DNA of 64,000 bases from JAJDTT01 sp022827025 (lineage in GTDB: Bacteria; Acidobacteriota; UBA6911; RPQK01; JAJDTT01): positions 5,975,436 to 6,039,435 of the forward strand of contig OZ241897.1 of NCBI GenBank assembly GCA_965203535.1. Direction: 5' to 3'. The notes under the pieces were generated by a model. It saw only the letters and a list, made by a program, of their open reading frames with translations, was not told where the DNA came from and searched no databases. The position numbers and the translations under genes were made by a program. Shown here one piece after another: positions 33,046 to 41,395 of this stretch (within the stretch, counting starts at the first letter, position 1; each line of letters opens with the position of its first letter).

Positions 33046-34728
33046 TCACTCCTCACCTCTCGTTTCTCCTTCCAGGGCCGATTCGCCATCTTTCGCAACC
33101 CTCTGCCTCCAAGTCTGATAGAGGCGGCCCATTGCCTTCACCCGCTCCGGATACCGGGACGCAAGGTCTCGCCGCTCGGTGCGGTCCGCATCCAGGTCGA
33201 AGAGCTGCCACAGGTTTTCCGGGTCTCCCGGGACCGGTGGAACGGTCCCGCTCCTCCCCGCAGGCCGCCAGGGCTGGTAGCGAATCCAGTGGTCGGGAGA
33301 GACCAGCTTCCACCTGCCCTGCCGGACCGCGCGCCAGAGACCGCGTTGATTCCAGAAGAGCGCCTCATGGCCGTCCCGGGTCCTTGCCTGGAAGATGGGA
33401 AGCAGGCTCCGGCCCTCGAGCGGCGGGATCTTCACCCCGTTCAACTCTGACGGATAGTCGGCTCCGGCGGCCTCCAGGCAGGTGGCCATGATGTCGATGA
33501 GGTGGCCGAGCTCCGAGCTGACCCTTCCCGGCCGCGCGATCCCCCGGGGCCAGTACGCCACCAGGGGCGTGGCGATGCCGCCTTCGTGGTTCCATCGCTT
33601 GAACTGCCGAAACGGCGTGTTGCTGAGATTCGCCCAGGGGAGGTCCACCGACCGGTAGGACTCGACGGGACCCGGCGGCAGGCCGGGCGTCCGGGTCCGG
33701 TCCTCGTCGCTGGCGCCGTTGTCGGACAGGAACAGAACCAGGGTGTTCTCGTCCTTGCCCAGCGAACGCACGGTCTCCATGAGGCGGCCGATGTTCTGGT
33801 CCATTCGGTCCACCATGGCGGCATAGACCGCCATCTTCAGGTCCCAGGCCTCCTTGTCCGCTACCTCGTCCCAGGCCGGCGCGTGGGGGCTGCGGGGAGA
33901 CAGTTCCGATCGGCCGGAGATCAACCCTTCCCGCACCAGACGCCGGTGGCGTTCCCGGCGGAGCGTGTCCCAACCCGACATGAAACGGCCCCGGTAGCGG
34001 GCAATGTCTTCCGGCCAGGCATGAAGCGGGTAATGAGGCACGGTATAGGCGAGATAGAGAAAGAAGGGGCGTTTCTCCCGGCCATACTGCTCCAGATAGC
34101 CGATGGCGTGGTCCGTGAAGGCGTCGGTGCTGTAGAACCGGCGGTCTTCCGGCGTGTAGGGGCGAACGACCTTCCCTTCGATGGAAAAGGGTTGGTCGTC
34201 ACCGGCGAACTTCTTGCCCGGCTCCGGCTCACCGGGTCGGCGGCGGCCCGGATTGAAGTGATTGCAGGTTCCCGTCAGGAGTCCGTAGTAGCGCTCGAAC
34301 CCCCGTTTCAACGGATGGCCGTCCAGGTGCCACTTGCCCGACATGAACGTCCGGTAACCGGCGGCCTTGAGGGTTTCCGCCAAGGTCACGCATCCCAGAA
34401 ACCGTCGGTCTCCCACCTGTTGCGAATAGAGTCCGCTGAGCAACGACGCCCGGCTGGCCGGACAGATGGCATTGTTGTAGAACTGCGAGAAACGGAGCCC
34501 GTTGCGGGCCAGGCGGTCCAGATTCGGGGTCCGGATCTCTCCCCCGTAGCAGCCCAGGTCCGAGTAGCCCAGGTCGTCCGCCATGATCAGGATGATGTTG
34601 GGTCGCGGCGGAGACGACGCCCACGCCGGCGAGCCGGTGAGGAGGGCCAACAGCAACGTTCGGAGTACCGTGCGGCCAGCGACCCTCGCCATTCGTGGCG
34701 CGAGCGAGTGCCTCTCCGGAACCTGCAT
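33046..34728 (-). CDS. Exported sulfatase
   Basis: 560 residues with a signal peptide (ending SPAWA). Alkaline-phosphatase-type sulfatase: PNIILIMADDLGYSDLGCYGG (metal Asp51-Asp52), nucleophile region NNAICPASRASLLSGLYSQQVG with Cys89-P-A-S-R93, GKWHLDG and the DNG metal site in LFLSDNGASDEDRT. The Cys must be converted to formylglycine; the motif here is C-x-A-x-R rather than the usual C-x-P-x-R, a variant still accepted by some maturases. It removes sulfate from glycans or similar esters. The gene lies 6 bp downstream of the FG-GAP protein gene, so the two form an operon. No maturation enzyme (FGE or AtsB) is nearby. Confidence 0.92.
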   Translation of the reverse strand: MQVPERHSLAPRMARVAGRTVLRTLLLALLTGSPAWASSPPRPNIILIMADDLGYSDLGCYGGEIRTPNLDRLARNGLRFSQFYNNAICPASRASLLSGLYSQQVGDRRFLGCVTLAETLKAAGYRTFMSGKWHLDGHPLKRGFERYYGLLTGTCNHFNPGRRRPGEPEPGKKFAGDDQPFSIEGKVVRPYTPEDRRFYSTDAFTDHAIGYLEQYGREKRPFFLYLAYTVPHYPLHAWPEDIARYRGRFMSGWDTLRRERHRRLVREGLISGRSELSPRSPHAPAWDEVADKEAWDLKMAVYAAMVDRMDQNIGRLMETVRSLGKDENTLVLFLSDNGASDEDRTRTPGLPPGPVESYRSVDLPWANLSNTPFRQFKRWNHEGGIATPLVAYWPRGIARPGRVSSELGHLIDIMATCLEAAGADYPSELNGVKIPPLEGRSLLPIFQARTRDGHEALFWNQRGLWRAVRQGRWKLVSPDHWIRYQPWRPAGRSGTVPPVPGDPENLWQLFDLDADRTERRDLASRYPERVKAMGRLYQTWRQRVAKDGESALEGETRGEE

Positions 34729-34734
34729 CCGTCC

Positions 34735-37140
34735 CTACCGGTCCGACACCGCGGGACGGCCCAGACGGACTGCGGGGCGTTCGTCCAGTTCCAGCGCCGT
34801 GTGCCGGTAGAAGTAGTAGGTGCCCATTTCCGGAGAGGCCAGGATGTCGGGCTTGGCATCTCCGTCCAGATCCCGGAAGCCGTAGTAGGGACCGTGCGAG
34901 CCAAGCCCTTCCAACGGCTTTCCGAAGAGGGCCAAAACCTGGGGAGGCCCGAAGCGGGGTTCGGCCGGAGTGCCGATGTTGGGATAGATGAGAGGCCGGG
35001 TGGGATTGTGGTCCCACGCGCCCGACCTGCGGCGGCATTCGTTGAAGAAGAGGTCCAGCAGGCCGTCCCCGTTCCAGTCCACCAGGAAGGACTGGCTCGG
35101 CTGTAAATCGACTCCCTGGATGGCCTCGCCTCCGGGGAGGCGAAAGGGACCGTCGTCCCGGAGCCGAAGCGTCCCCTCCCCGTCCCGGAACCTTCGGAAC
35201 AGGTGGGCCTCCCAGGTGACGGCCGCAGCCGTCACGAGATCGGTGAGACCGTCTCCGGTGACGTCGGCAAATGCGGCCCGGGCCCTCCCGCGGAACGGCT
35301 GGTGGCGGTTGGGAACCTTCTTCCTCCACTGGCCGGTTCCGGCTCCCAGCAGTTTGGCCGTCGCGGCCAGGAGATCCTTTCCGTCAGGATAACCCTCGCA
35401 CAGAATCTGGAGCCGCGGTCCGAACCTGGGCCGGCTGCGGGTGCCGATGTTGCGGTACCAGAAGATCCGGTTGGTCAGGTTGGGGAGCAGCAGGTCCGGC
35501 AGCCGGTCTCCGTCCCAGTCGATGTAGACCGGGTGCGTGTAGCCCATGTTGTGCCCGTAATTCTCCAAACCCGGAAAGACCTGGCTCATGAAGAGGCGGA
35601 TCGGTTCCCCCTGGGACCGGACCGGCTCCTCCCGGGCGAATGCCGGACGGGACTCGGTGCCGTCGTTGATCAGGACGCGGACAAAGCCGAATCCGTCGCC
35701 GGCCAGGAGATCCCAGTCCCCGTCTCCGTCCCAATCGCAGGGATAGGGCGTCGCCTGTTCTCCCAAAATCGCATGGGCAGACAGCGACAGGGCCTCGCGG
35801 CGCAGGAAAGCCGGTTCCTTTCCGCCATCACCCTTGAGATGCTCGAAAAAGGCCAACTTTCGAAGGTGGTCGTAGGCCACCAGGAGGCCCCGCCGGGGAC
35901 CCACGGGGACGGATGCGGTGAAATAGGCGGCCGGGACACCAACCTGTTCCAGAAGGCGAGGGGAACCGAACCTTGGAACCGATCCACCCTGGTTCCGGCG
36001 CCACGCCACCCGGTAGAAATATTTCTTCCTTTCGGCCTCAGGATCGGTGACCAGGCAGACGCTGTCCGGACGGCCGTCCTGGTCCACATCGTAGAAACTG
36101 GCCCGGACTCCCGGATCGATTTGAACAGGAGATCCCGGCCGAAAGGGCCAACCCTCGGGATTCGTATTTCGAATGAGGTAACCCCGGCCGTCGGGTGGAA
36201 TGCCCTGCCCTCGAAACATGGACCCGACGAACAGGTCCTGGATTCCGTCCTGGTCCAGGTCCGCGATTCTCACCGGACCCCACCAGTCCTTGGGACGGGA
36301 AATGCGGCCGTGGTCCCGGAAGATGGGAAGTCCTCCGTCGTCCCGCCGTCCGGTGTTGAGCAGGAAGACGATCCAACCTTCGGCGCTGCGGGGATTCTGA
36401 TGCGAGCCGTCGGCAGGCGAGGCATAGGCCAGGTCGACCAGGCCGTCGCCGTTCAGGTCTCCCGCGTCCAGGTGGAGGTAACCGGCCCGCAGATGAAGCG
36501 GCTCGGGCGAGCCGGCTTCGTCCAGGTAGCGGATGGCGACCGGTTCTCCGAACTGGAACTCGTCGACGCCGCCGACCCGCGGATAGCAGACGATTCCCCC
36601 GGGCGGACGGTCAGGCGAATAGGTGTAGATGACCGTACCCACCAGATCGCGCTTGCCGTCTCCCGTCAGGTCCACCAGGGCGCCCAGGATGGGAAGCGAG
36701 ATCGGTTTCGGCTCGCCCGCGTTGTAACGGAGCAGATCGCCCGTGCCGATCATGGGAACGTAAGACCGGGGATTCAGCGGCGGCCGCACGGCGCCTACCC
36801 GAAAACGGATCCGGTAGTCTCTCCGTTCCGGGTCGGCCGCGACCCACTGGACCCGCCCTTCCTGGCCATGGTGGAAGTCGCGGCTGAGGGCATGCGGCAC
36901 GGGACTCCCCGATACGGCGTCCAGGACCTGGATCGAATTGGGGTCCAGGACACCCTTCACTCCGGCCTCCGCGGCGAGGGAGGCGAAATCGATCCAGGGG
37001 TCCAGAGGAATCTGGCCGAACGGAAGGTGGGAGATGATGCGAACCCCCACCGTGACTTCGCGGCCGGACGAATAGGCGGCCGGCCAGATCAGGGTGGCGG
37101 ACAAGGCGAAGATCAGGGTCTGCAAACTTCGGATCGACAT
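34735..37140 (-). CDS. Large exported FG-GAP/VCBS repeat protein
   Basis: 801 residues with a signal peptide (MSIRSLQTLIFALSATLIWPAAYSSG). Many calcium-loop repeats follow: DLTGDGKRDLVG, DLNGDGLVDLAY, DLDQDGIQDLFVG, DVDQDGRPDSV, DWDGDGDWDLLAG, DWDGDRLPDLLLP, DVTGDGLTDLVT, DWNGDGLLDLFF and DLDGDAKPDILA, enough for one or two beta-propellers. The N-terminal 120 residues are not of this type. It is probably a cell-surface or secreted binding protein that acts with the sulfatase encoded 6 bp downstream. A TTG 9 codons upstream (37167) has a good GGAGG site and is an alternative start. Its 5' leader (37141-37196) was copied by the tandem duplication. Confidence 0.82.
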   Translation of the reverse strand: MSIRSLQTLIFALSATLIWPAAYSSGREVTVGVRIISHLPFGQIPLDPWIDFASLAAEAGVKGVLDPNSIQVLDAVSGSPVPHALSRDFHHGQEGRVQWVAADPERRDYRIRFRVGAVRPPLNPRSYVPMIGTGDLLRYNAGEPKPISLPILGALVDLTGDGKRDLVGTVIYTYSPDRPPGGIVCYPRVGGVDEFQFGEPVAIRYLDEAGSPEPLHLRAGYLHLDAGDLNGDGLVDLAYASPADGSHQNPRSAEGWIVFLLNTGRRDDGGLPIFRDHGRISRPKDWWGPVRIADLDQDGIQDLFVGSMFRGQGIPPDGRGYLIRNTNPEGWPFRPGSPVQIDPGVRASFYDVDQDGRPDSVCLVTDPEAERKKYFYRVAWRRNQGGSVPRFGSPRLLEQVGVPAAYFTASVPVGPRRGLLVAYDHLRKLAFFEHLKGDGGKEPAFLRREALSLSAHAILGEQATPYPCDWDGDGDWDLLAGDGFGFVRVLINDGTESRPAFAREEPVRSQGEPIRLFMSQVFPGLENYGHNMGYTHPVYIDWDGDRLPDLLLPNLTNRIFWYRNIGTRSRPRFGPRLQILCEGYPDGKDLLAATAKLLGAGTGQWRKKVPNRHQPFRGRARAAFADVTGDGLTDLVTAAAVTWEAHLFRRFRDGEGTLRLRDDGPFRLPGGEAIQGVDLQPSQSFLVDWNGDGLLDLFFNECRRRSGAWDHNPTRPLIYPNIGTPAEPRFGPPQVLALFGKPLEGLGSHGPYYGFRDLDGDAKPDILASPEMGTYYFYRHTALELDERPAVRLGRPAVSDR

Positions 37141-37196
37141 GGAGGAGAGTCCCTTGGAATCCAGCAATGTCCCTCCAATGTCTCATATCCGGCTCA

Positions 37197-37414
37197 GGAG
37201 TGGGGGTTTTCCTACCCCCACTCTCACGGGGGGACTGAAAGTCCCCCCCTCCTATTCGCGCAACTCCGGTGCCGCCGGGGCCCAGCGAAGGCAACCGCGG
37301 CGAAGAGGGGGGCAAGAATGTCCCCCCTCCGGGGGGGCAAGTTTTCCCAGAAGTGGGGGTTTTCCTACCCCCACTCCTCGGGGGGGACAGGAAAGTCCCT
37401 CCTCCTGTCCGTCT
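37197..37414. repeat. Hairpin module, two H1 elements
   Basis: Same module as in the 32.6-33.0 kb array: H1 at 37197, H2 with loop GAA, the CCGCCGGGGCCC dyad, and a GGGGGG-CAAGAAT-GTCCCCCC variant of H4. A second H1 (37352-37375) and a GGGGGGACAGGAAAGTCC hairpin (37381-37398) follow. Confidence 0.8.
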
Positions 37415-37484
37415 CCGGTGAGCCGGATAGAATTCGACCGGATCGCGGTCCGAGCGGCTCTCGGCCACCGGAAGAAACCAGAAT

Positions 37485-37637
37485 TCAGCTTATTGTGAAG
37501 GAATATAGACGGATTCGACTGAGAATGAACTTCAACCGAACCGTATGGTCCTTGAGTTCTTCCAGGTTCTCCTTGCTCTCCCAGAAGACCTTGGAGTAGA
37601 CGCCCTCTGCCGAAGCTACTCTGGAAGCATCGGCTTC
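37485..37637 (-). pseudogene. Truncated 3' end of the propeller-protein gene
   Basis: The last 50 codons plus stop of a gene nearly identical to the end of 38238-39740: 45 of 50 residues agree (EADASRVASAEGVYSKVFWE against EADASRVAPAEGVYSKVFWD, and so on to the stop). Upstream the homology stops abruptly at 37638-37646, where the leader of the downstream gene begins. There is no start codon or ribosome site, so it is a by-product of the tandem duplication. Confidence 0.85.
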
Positions 37638-37701
37638 ACCGAAATGGAGGAGAGTCCCTTGGAATCCAGCAATGTCCTTCCAATGCCTCATATCGGGCAC
37701 A

Positions 37702-37890
37702 GGAGCTTCCCCACCGGCCCCGGTCCGGCGAAAAAGAAGGAGTGGGGGTTTTCCTACCCCCACTCTCACGGGGGGACTGAAAGTCCCCCCTCCTATTCGC
37801 GCAACTCCGGCCCCGCCGGGGCCCAGCGAAGGCAACCGCGGCGAAGAGGGGGGCAAGAATGTCCCCCCTCCGGGGGGGCAAGTTTTCTAA
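37702..37890. repeat. Hairpin module with conserved leader
   Basis: Leader GGAGCTTCCCCACCGGCC at 37702, then H1 (about 37739-37765), H2, the GGCCCCGCCGGGGCC dyad and the H4 variant, ending AAGTTTTCTAAGAAG. This matches units at 32.6-33.0 kb over about 150 bp with few changes. Confidence 0.8.
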
Positions 37891-38048
37891 GAAGTCCCCC
37901 ACCGCCGGGCCGCCGGCATGATCCGGCCAGAAACTGGGCGGGGATGGTCCATCAGCGGCGCCCACCGCGTTGCCGCTGTCCAACGACTCGGTCCCTACTG
38001 GGCCGGGGCGAGGCGCGACGGCTCGGCCGGGGAACGATGCGACGCCGG

Positions 38049-38074
38049 AGGGCACCCACAAGGGGTGCCCCTAC
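38049..38074. repeat. GTAGGGGCACCC-type palindrome
   Basis: Stem GGGCACCC/GGGTGCCC with loop ACAAG, followed by CTAC. Read on the minus strand it begins GTAGGGGCACCCC. Palindromes of this form are widespread in environmental bacterial genomes; this is a different family from the purine-loop hairpins around it. Confidence 0.55.
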
Positions 38075-38103
38075 GATCATCGGGGAGGGGAAGTTTCAAA
38101 GAA

Positions 38104-38169
38104 GAAGTGGGGGTTTTCCTACCCCCACTCTCACGGGGGGACTGAAAGTCCCCCCTCCTGTCCGTCGCC
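38104..38169. repeat. Hairpin module, H1 and H2 only
   Basis: H1 with a slightly shortened arm (AAGTGGGGGT...) and H2 (GGGGGGACT/AGTCCCCCC, loop GAA), followed by TCCTGTCCGTCGCCGG as in copy 1 of the duplication. It lies just past the 3' end of the propeller gene. Confidence 0.75.
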
Positions 38170-38237
38170 GGTGAGCCGGATAGGATTCGACCGGATCGGG
38201 GTCCGAGCGGCTCTCGGCCATCGGAAGAAACCAGAAT

Positions 38238-39740
38238 TCAGCTTATTTTGAAGGAATATAGACGGGTTCGACTGAGAATGAACTTCAACCGAACCGTATG
38301 GTCCTTGAGTTCTTCCAGGTTCTCCTTGCCGTCCCAGAAGACCTTGGAGTAGACGCCCTCTGCCGGAGCTACTCTGGAAGCATCGGCTTCGTAACCGGGA
38401 ATGGGATTGCCCGCGGCGTCCTGGACCTCCACCTTCAGATAGCCCTCCTGGTTGGGGCTGTCGTTGAAGGTCACCTGTCCCGGCGCCTCCGACGCGTCCC
38501 CTTCCCGTCTGAGCAGGCGGGCGTTCACTCGGAGCGTGCTCCCCGAGAACTGAACGGGCCGGGTCAGGACCGTGCCCTCGGCCGTGGCGTCCAGGGAGAC
38601 GAAGCCGTCCTGCCGCAAGCGGGCCAATCCGATCTCTCCGGTGTGGTCCTCCGACGGGGCGTTGTGGAGATTGTCGAACCCGGAGTAGTAGATCCAGACC
38701 ATCCCGTCCTTGACCACGGGAGCCGTTATGGGCCAGATCATCCCGCTGTCGAAGCTCTTGCCCGAATATTCGTTCCGCTGGTAGCCCAGGTAGATCAGCG
38801 GGCGACGGTACACGCTCCGTTGCCACTCGACGCCGTCCCGGCTGGAGACCAGTTGGACGTCCATGGTCTGGATGTTGGTATGAAAGACCCAGAGCAGGCC
38901 CAGGGTCTGGCTTCCATAGGGGAAGGCCGACAACCCGTAGAACTCGGTTCCGGGACGGTCATGGGCATCGGGCTCCAGCACCAGGCGATCGTCGGACCAG
39001 TGGATGAAGTCGTCGCTGACCAGCCGCGACACCTTTCTGGGACCTCCGGGATTGGTCTTGTGATAGAGCCAGTACTGCCGGGAGACGGGATCCCGCATCA
39101 CCGCGAAGGTGTCTCCCGTGGCCCAGCAGGGCACCACCGGATTCTTTTCGTAATCGGTCCAACGGATGCCGTCGGGAGAGAAGGCGGCCCAGATGCCGCA
39201 CCGTTCCCGGTCCCGGGTCTGCCAATACCCCATCTTGTAGCGGCGGGCGGGGTCCGGATCCTCCGGGTCCAGGATCACCGAATGGTTCCAATTGTTCCAA
39301 CGCAGGACGATGTTGTTGGCCTTGGAGCCGCGGAACTCCAGGTGGTTCAGCTCCGGCTTCTCCCAACGGATCCCGTCCTCGGAGGTGGCGTAACAGACGA
39401 ACTGATCGATGTCGGTATCGCCGGTTCGCGCCAGCGTGTTGTACCACATCTCGAAAATGTTCTTTTCCGGAGAGTAGATAACGCTCCCCGGTTGAAGTAT
39501 CAGGTAACCTTCCCAGGGACGGTCCGAACGGATCAGGGGGTTTTCGGCCACCTTTCCGCCCCGGCCCAGACTCCGCCAGACCCGGTCCATCCGCTCGATG
39601 AGCAGATCATCCACGAACAGTTGGACCCGATCGTCCAACCGAATGGGAGGATCCGCCGCGGGGCCCGGAACGCAGGAGACTCCGGGCAACAGGACGCTTC
39701 CCAGGAATAGTGCCAAGCAGATGCCGGATTTCATTCTCAT
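38238..39740 (-). CDS. Exported GH43/GH32-like propeller protein, paralogue 3
   Basis: 500 residues from the ATG at 39740 (GGGAG 8 nt upstream). The signal peptide (MKSGICLALFLGSVLLPGVSC) ends in a Cys that may be lipidated, although the lipobox is not canonical. Propeller signatures: RSDRPWEGYLILQPG, VCYATSEDGIRWEKPELNHLEF, NNIVLRWNN, SPDGIRWTDY and YSGFDNLHNAP. The C-terminal beta-sandwich ends VRLKFILSRTRLYSF. Paralogous to 3933-5555 and 19893-21434. It is divergent from the DUF1501 operon across a hairpin-rich 302-bp region. Enzyme activity and substrate unknown. Confidence 0.78.
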   Translation of the reverse strand: MRMKSGICLALFLGSVLLPGVSCVPGPAADPPIRLDDRVQLFVDDLLIERMDRVWRSLGRGGKVAENPLIRSDRPWEGYLILQPGSVIYSPEKNIFEMWYNTLARTGDTDIDQFVCYATSEDGIRWEKPELNHLEFRGSKANNIVLRWNNWNHSVILDPEDPDPARRYKMGYWQTRDRERCGIWAAFSPDGIRWTDYEKNPVVPCWATGDTFAVMRDPVSRQYWLYHKTNPGGPRKVSRLVSDDFIHWSDDRLVLEPDAHDRPGTEFYGLSAFPYGSQTLGLLWVFHTNIQTMDVQLVSSRDGVEWQRSVYRRPLIYLGYQRNEYSGKSFDSGMIWPITAPVVKDGMVWIYYSGFDNLHNAPSEDHTGEIGLARLRQDGFVSLDATAEGTVLTRPVQFSGSTLRVNARLLRREGDASEAPGQVTFNDSPNQEGYLKVEVQDAAGNPIPGYEADASRVAPAEGVYSKVFWDGKENLEELKDHTVRLKFILSRTRLYSFKIS

Positions 39741-39778
39741 GCCGCCACTCCCGGCGGGGATCATAACACGCGGGTCAT

Positions 39779-40004
39779 GGAGCGGCGACACGGAGCGGCG
39801 ACATCCTTGTCGCCGGGGGGAGCGGCGTATTTTAGGCGCCGAGCAGGGGGGATAGGGGGAACGGAAGTCCCCCCTGTACGCTTCCGACGCCCTTCTACGC
39901 TTTGGAAGTGTTGAAGACGGGGCGACTAGAAATCGCCTGTACCCTCGTCACAGGGCGACTAGAAATCGCCCTTCCCGTCGGGCGATTGGAAATCGCCCCT
40001 CCCG
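39779..40004. repeat. Hairpin-family repeat cluster in a divergent promoter region
   Basis: At least five hairpins: CGGCGACATCCTTGTCGCCG (39796-39815), CGGCG/CGCCG around TATTTTAGG, GGGGAACGGAAGTCCCC, two GGCGACT-AGA-AATCGCC copies (39921-39937 and 39954-39970) and GGGCGATT/AATCGCCC with loop GGA (39980-39998). This fills the 302-bp space between the propeller gene and the DUF1501 gene, where both promoters must lie. Confidence 0.75.
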
Positions 40005-40042
40005 ACTATTGGCGCGGGCTGCTAGACTTGGGAGCCAGATCG

Positions 40043-41395
40043 ATGATTCGTCTCGACGGGCCGACATCACCCCATCTCTGCCAGGCAGTCCACCGCAGGG
40101 ACTTCCTTCACGCCGGCTCGCTGGCGTTCCTGGGACTCACCCTGCCCGGCTTTCTGGAGCTCAAGGCCGCGGGCCGGACCACCTCCGACAAGGACGTGAA
40201 CTGCATCCTCCTGTTCCTGGAGGGGGGCGCCCCCCAAATGGACACCTGGGACCCGAAGCCGGACGCTCCGGCCGAGATCCGGGGACCCTACAAGCCGATC
40301 CCCACCAACGTGTCCGGAATCCGGATCACCGAGCTGTTTCCCCGCATGGCCCGCCACGCAGACAAGTTCGCGTTGATCCGCTCCTGCTACCACACCAATC
40401 CGGCCCATCCCCAGGCCAAGACCTGGATGCAGACCGGACGGCCTCCGCTCCCCGGAATCCAGTACCCGCATCCGGGTTGCGTCGTCGACAATCTGAAGGG
40501 AGCCCGGGGGGACCTGCCGGCGCATGTCCTGCTGCCCTACCGGCTGGACAAGGGGCAGGGGCCCGGTTTCCTGGGCAAGACCCACGAGCCCTTCGTCATC
40601 GACTCCGACCCTTCCGACCCTTCGTTTCGGGTCCGGGACCTCCGGCCGCCCGATTACGTCTCGGCGGTTCGAGCCCGGAGACGGATTTCCTTCCGCCGGC
40701 TCATCGACCGGAGCTTTCTCGATTTCGAGGAGAACTGCGCCGAGAGCCGGCTCCTGGACGCCAATTTCTCCCAGGCCTACCGGATCGTCTCCTCCCGGGA
40801 GGCCCGGCAGTCCTTCGACCTGACCGGCGAACCGGACCGGCTTCGGCAGAGCTACGGCATGAACCGATTCGGACAGGGCTGCCTCCTGGCCCGGCGGCTC
40901 GTGGAGCGCGGCGTCCGCTTCGTGACGGTCAACATGTTCGACGACCTGGCCGGGTCGTGGGACATTCATGGCCAATCGCCCTTCACCTCCCTGAGCGCCC
41001 TCGACACCCTGGGGCCCATGTTCGACCACGCCTTCTCTTCCCTGCTGGAAGACCTCCGGCAGCGGGGACTTCTGGAGCAGACCCTGGTGGTGGCCATGGG
41101 AGAGTTCGGCCGGTCCCCCAAGATCAATCCGGCGGGCGGACGGGACCACTGGCCGGCCTGCGGCACGCTCATCCTCGCCGGCGGAGGCGTCGCGGGGGGG
41201 CAGGTCATCGGCTCCTCCGACCGCACGGCCAGCGAACCCAGGGACCGTCCCGTCGAACCCCTGGAGATTCTCGCCAGCCTGTATCACGCCCTCGGGATCA
41301 GCCTTCACACCGAACTGGACGGACCGGGCAACCGGCCGGTTCCCGTGGTGGAGATCGGTGTGGAGCCGATCCGGGAGCTATTCGGCGCCGCATGA
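40043..41395 (+). CDS. DUF1501 family protein, Tat-exported
   Basis: 450 residues. Twin-arginine-like N-terminus (AVHRRDFLHAGSLAFLGLTLPGFL) followed by the DUF1501 core: CILLFLEGGAPQMDTWDPKP, SGIRITELFPRMARHADKFALIRS, a MGEFGRSPKINPAGGRDHWP motif and a GGGVAGGQVIGSSD segment. The fold is related to alkaline phosphatases and sulfatases, and the HxxD/DHW residues resemble their metal ligands. DUF1501 genes are nearly always paired with DUF1549/DUF1553 genes, as here. The start has GGGAG 10 nt upstream. In-frame codons before it run through repeat hairpins (TGRLEIA peptides) and are not part of the gene. Confidence 0.9.
   Translation: MIRLDGPTSPHLCQAVHRRDFLHAGSLAFLGLTLPGFLELKAAGRTTSDKDVNCILLFLEGGAPQMDTWDPKPDAPAEIRGPYKPIPTNVSGIRITELFPRMARHADKFALIRSCYHTNPAHPQAKTWMQTGRPPLPGIQYPHPGCVVDNLKGARGDLPAHVLLPYRLDKGQGPGFLGKTHEPFVIDSDPSDPSFRVRDLRPPDYVSAVRARRRISFRRLIDRSFLDFEENCAESRLLDANFSQAYRIVSSREARQSFDLTGEPDRLRQSYGMNRFGQGCLLARRLVERGVRFVTVNMFDDLAGSWDIHGQSPFTSLSALDTLGPMFDHAFSSLLEDLRQRGLLEQTLVVAMGEFGRSPKINPAGGRDHWPACGTLILAGGGVAGGQVIGSSDRTASEPRDRPVEPLEILASLYHALGISLHTELDGPGNRPVPVVEIGVEPIRELFGAA

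Larger units (their letters stand above)
37141..38390. repeat. Tandem duplication spanning leader, hairpin module and gene 3' end
   Basis: Copy 1 (37141-37637) and copy 2 (37647-38390) each run: a leader beginning GGAGGAGAGTCCCTTGG, hairpin modules, a block beginning GAGCCGGATAG, and then the 3' end of the propeller gene on the minus strand. Copy 2 is longer because of extra modules near 37890-38100. The duplication fills the gap of about 1.1 kb between the FG-GAP and propeller genes and left a truncated gene end in copy 1. Confidence 0.8.

Noticed and set aside
39902..40042. Peptide repeats TGRLEIA in frame with DUF1501
   Set aside because: They are the translation of intergenic hairpins. 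The ribosome site and Tat signal begin at 40043.
40009..41391. Apparent 461-codon N-terminal extension of the DUF1553 protein
   Set aside because: It is the out-of-frame reading of the DUF1501 gene; the real start at 41392 has a signal peptide and an ATGA overlap.
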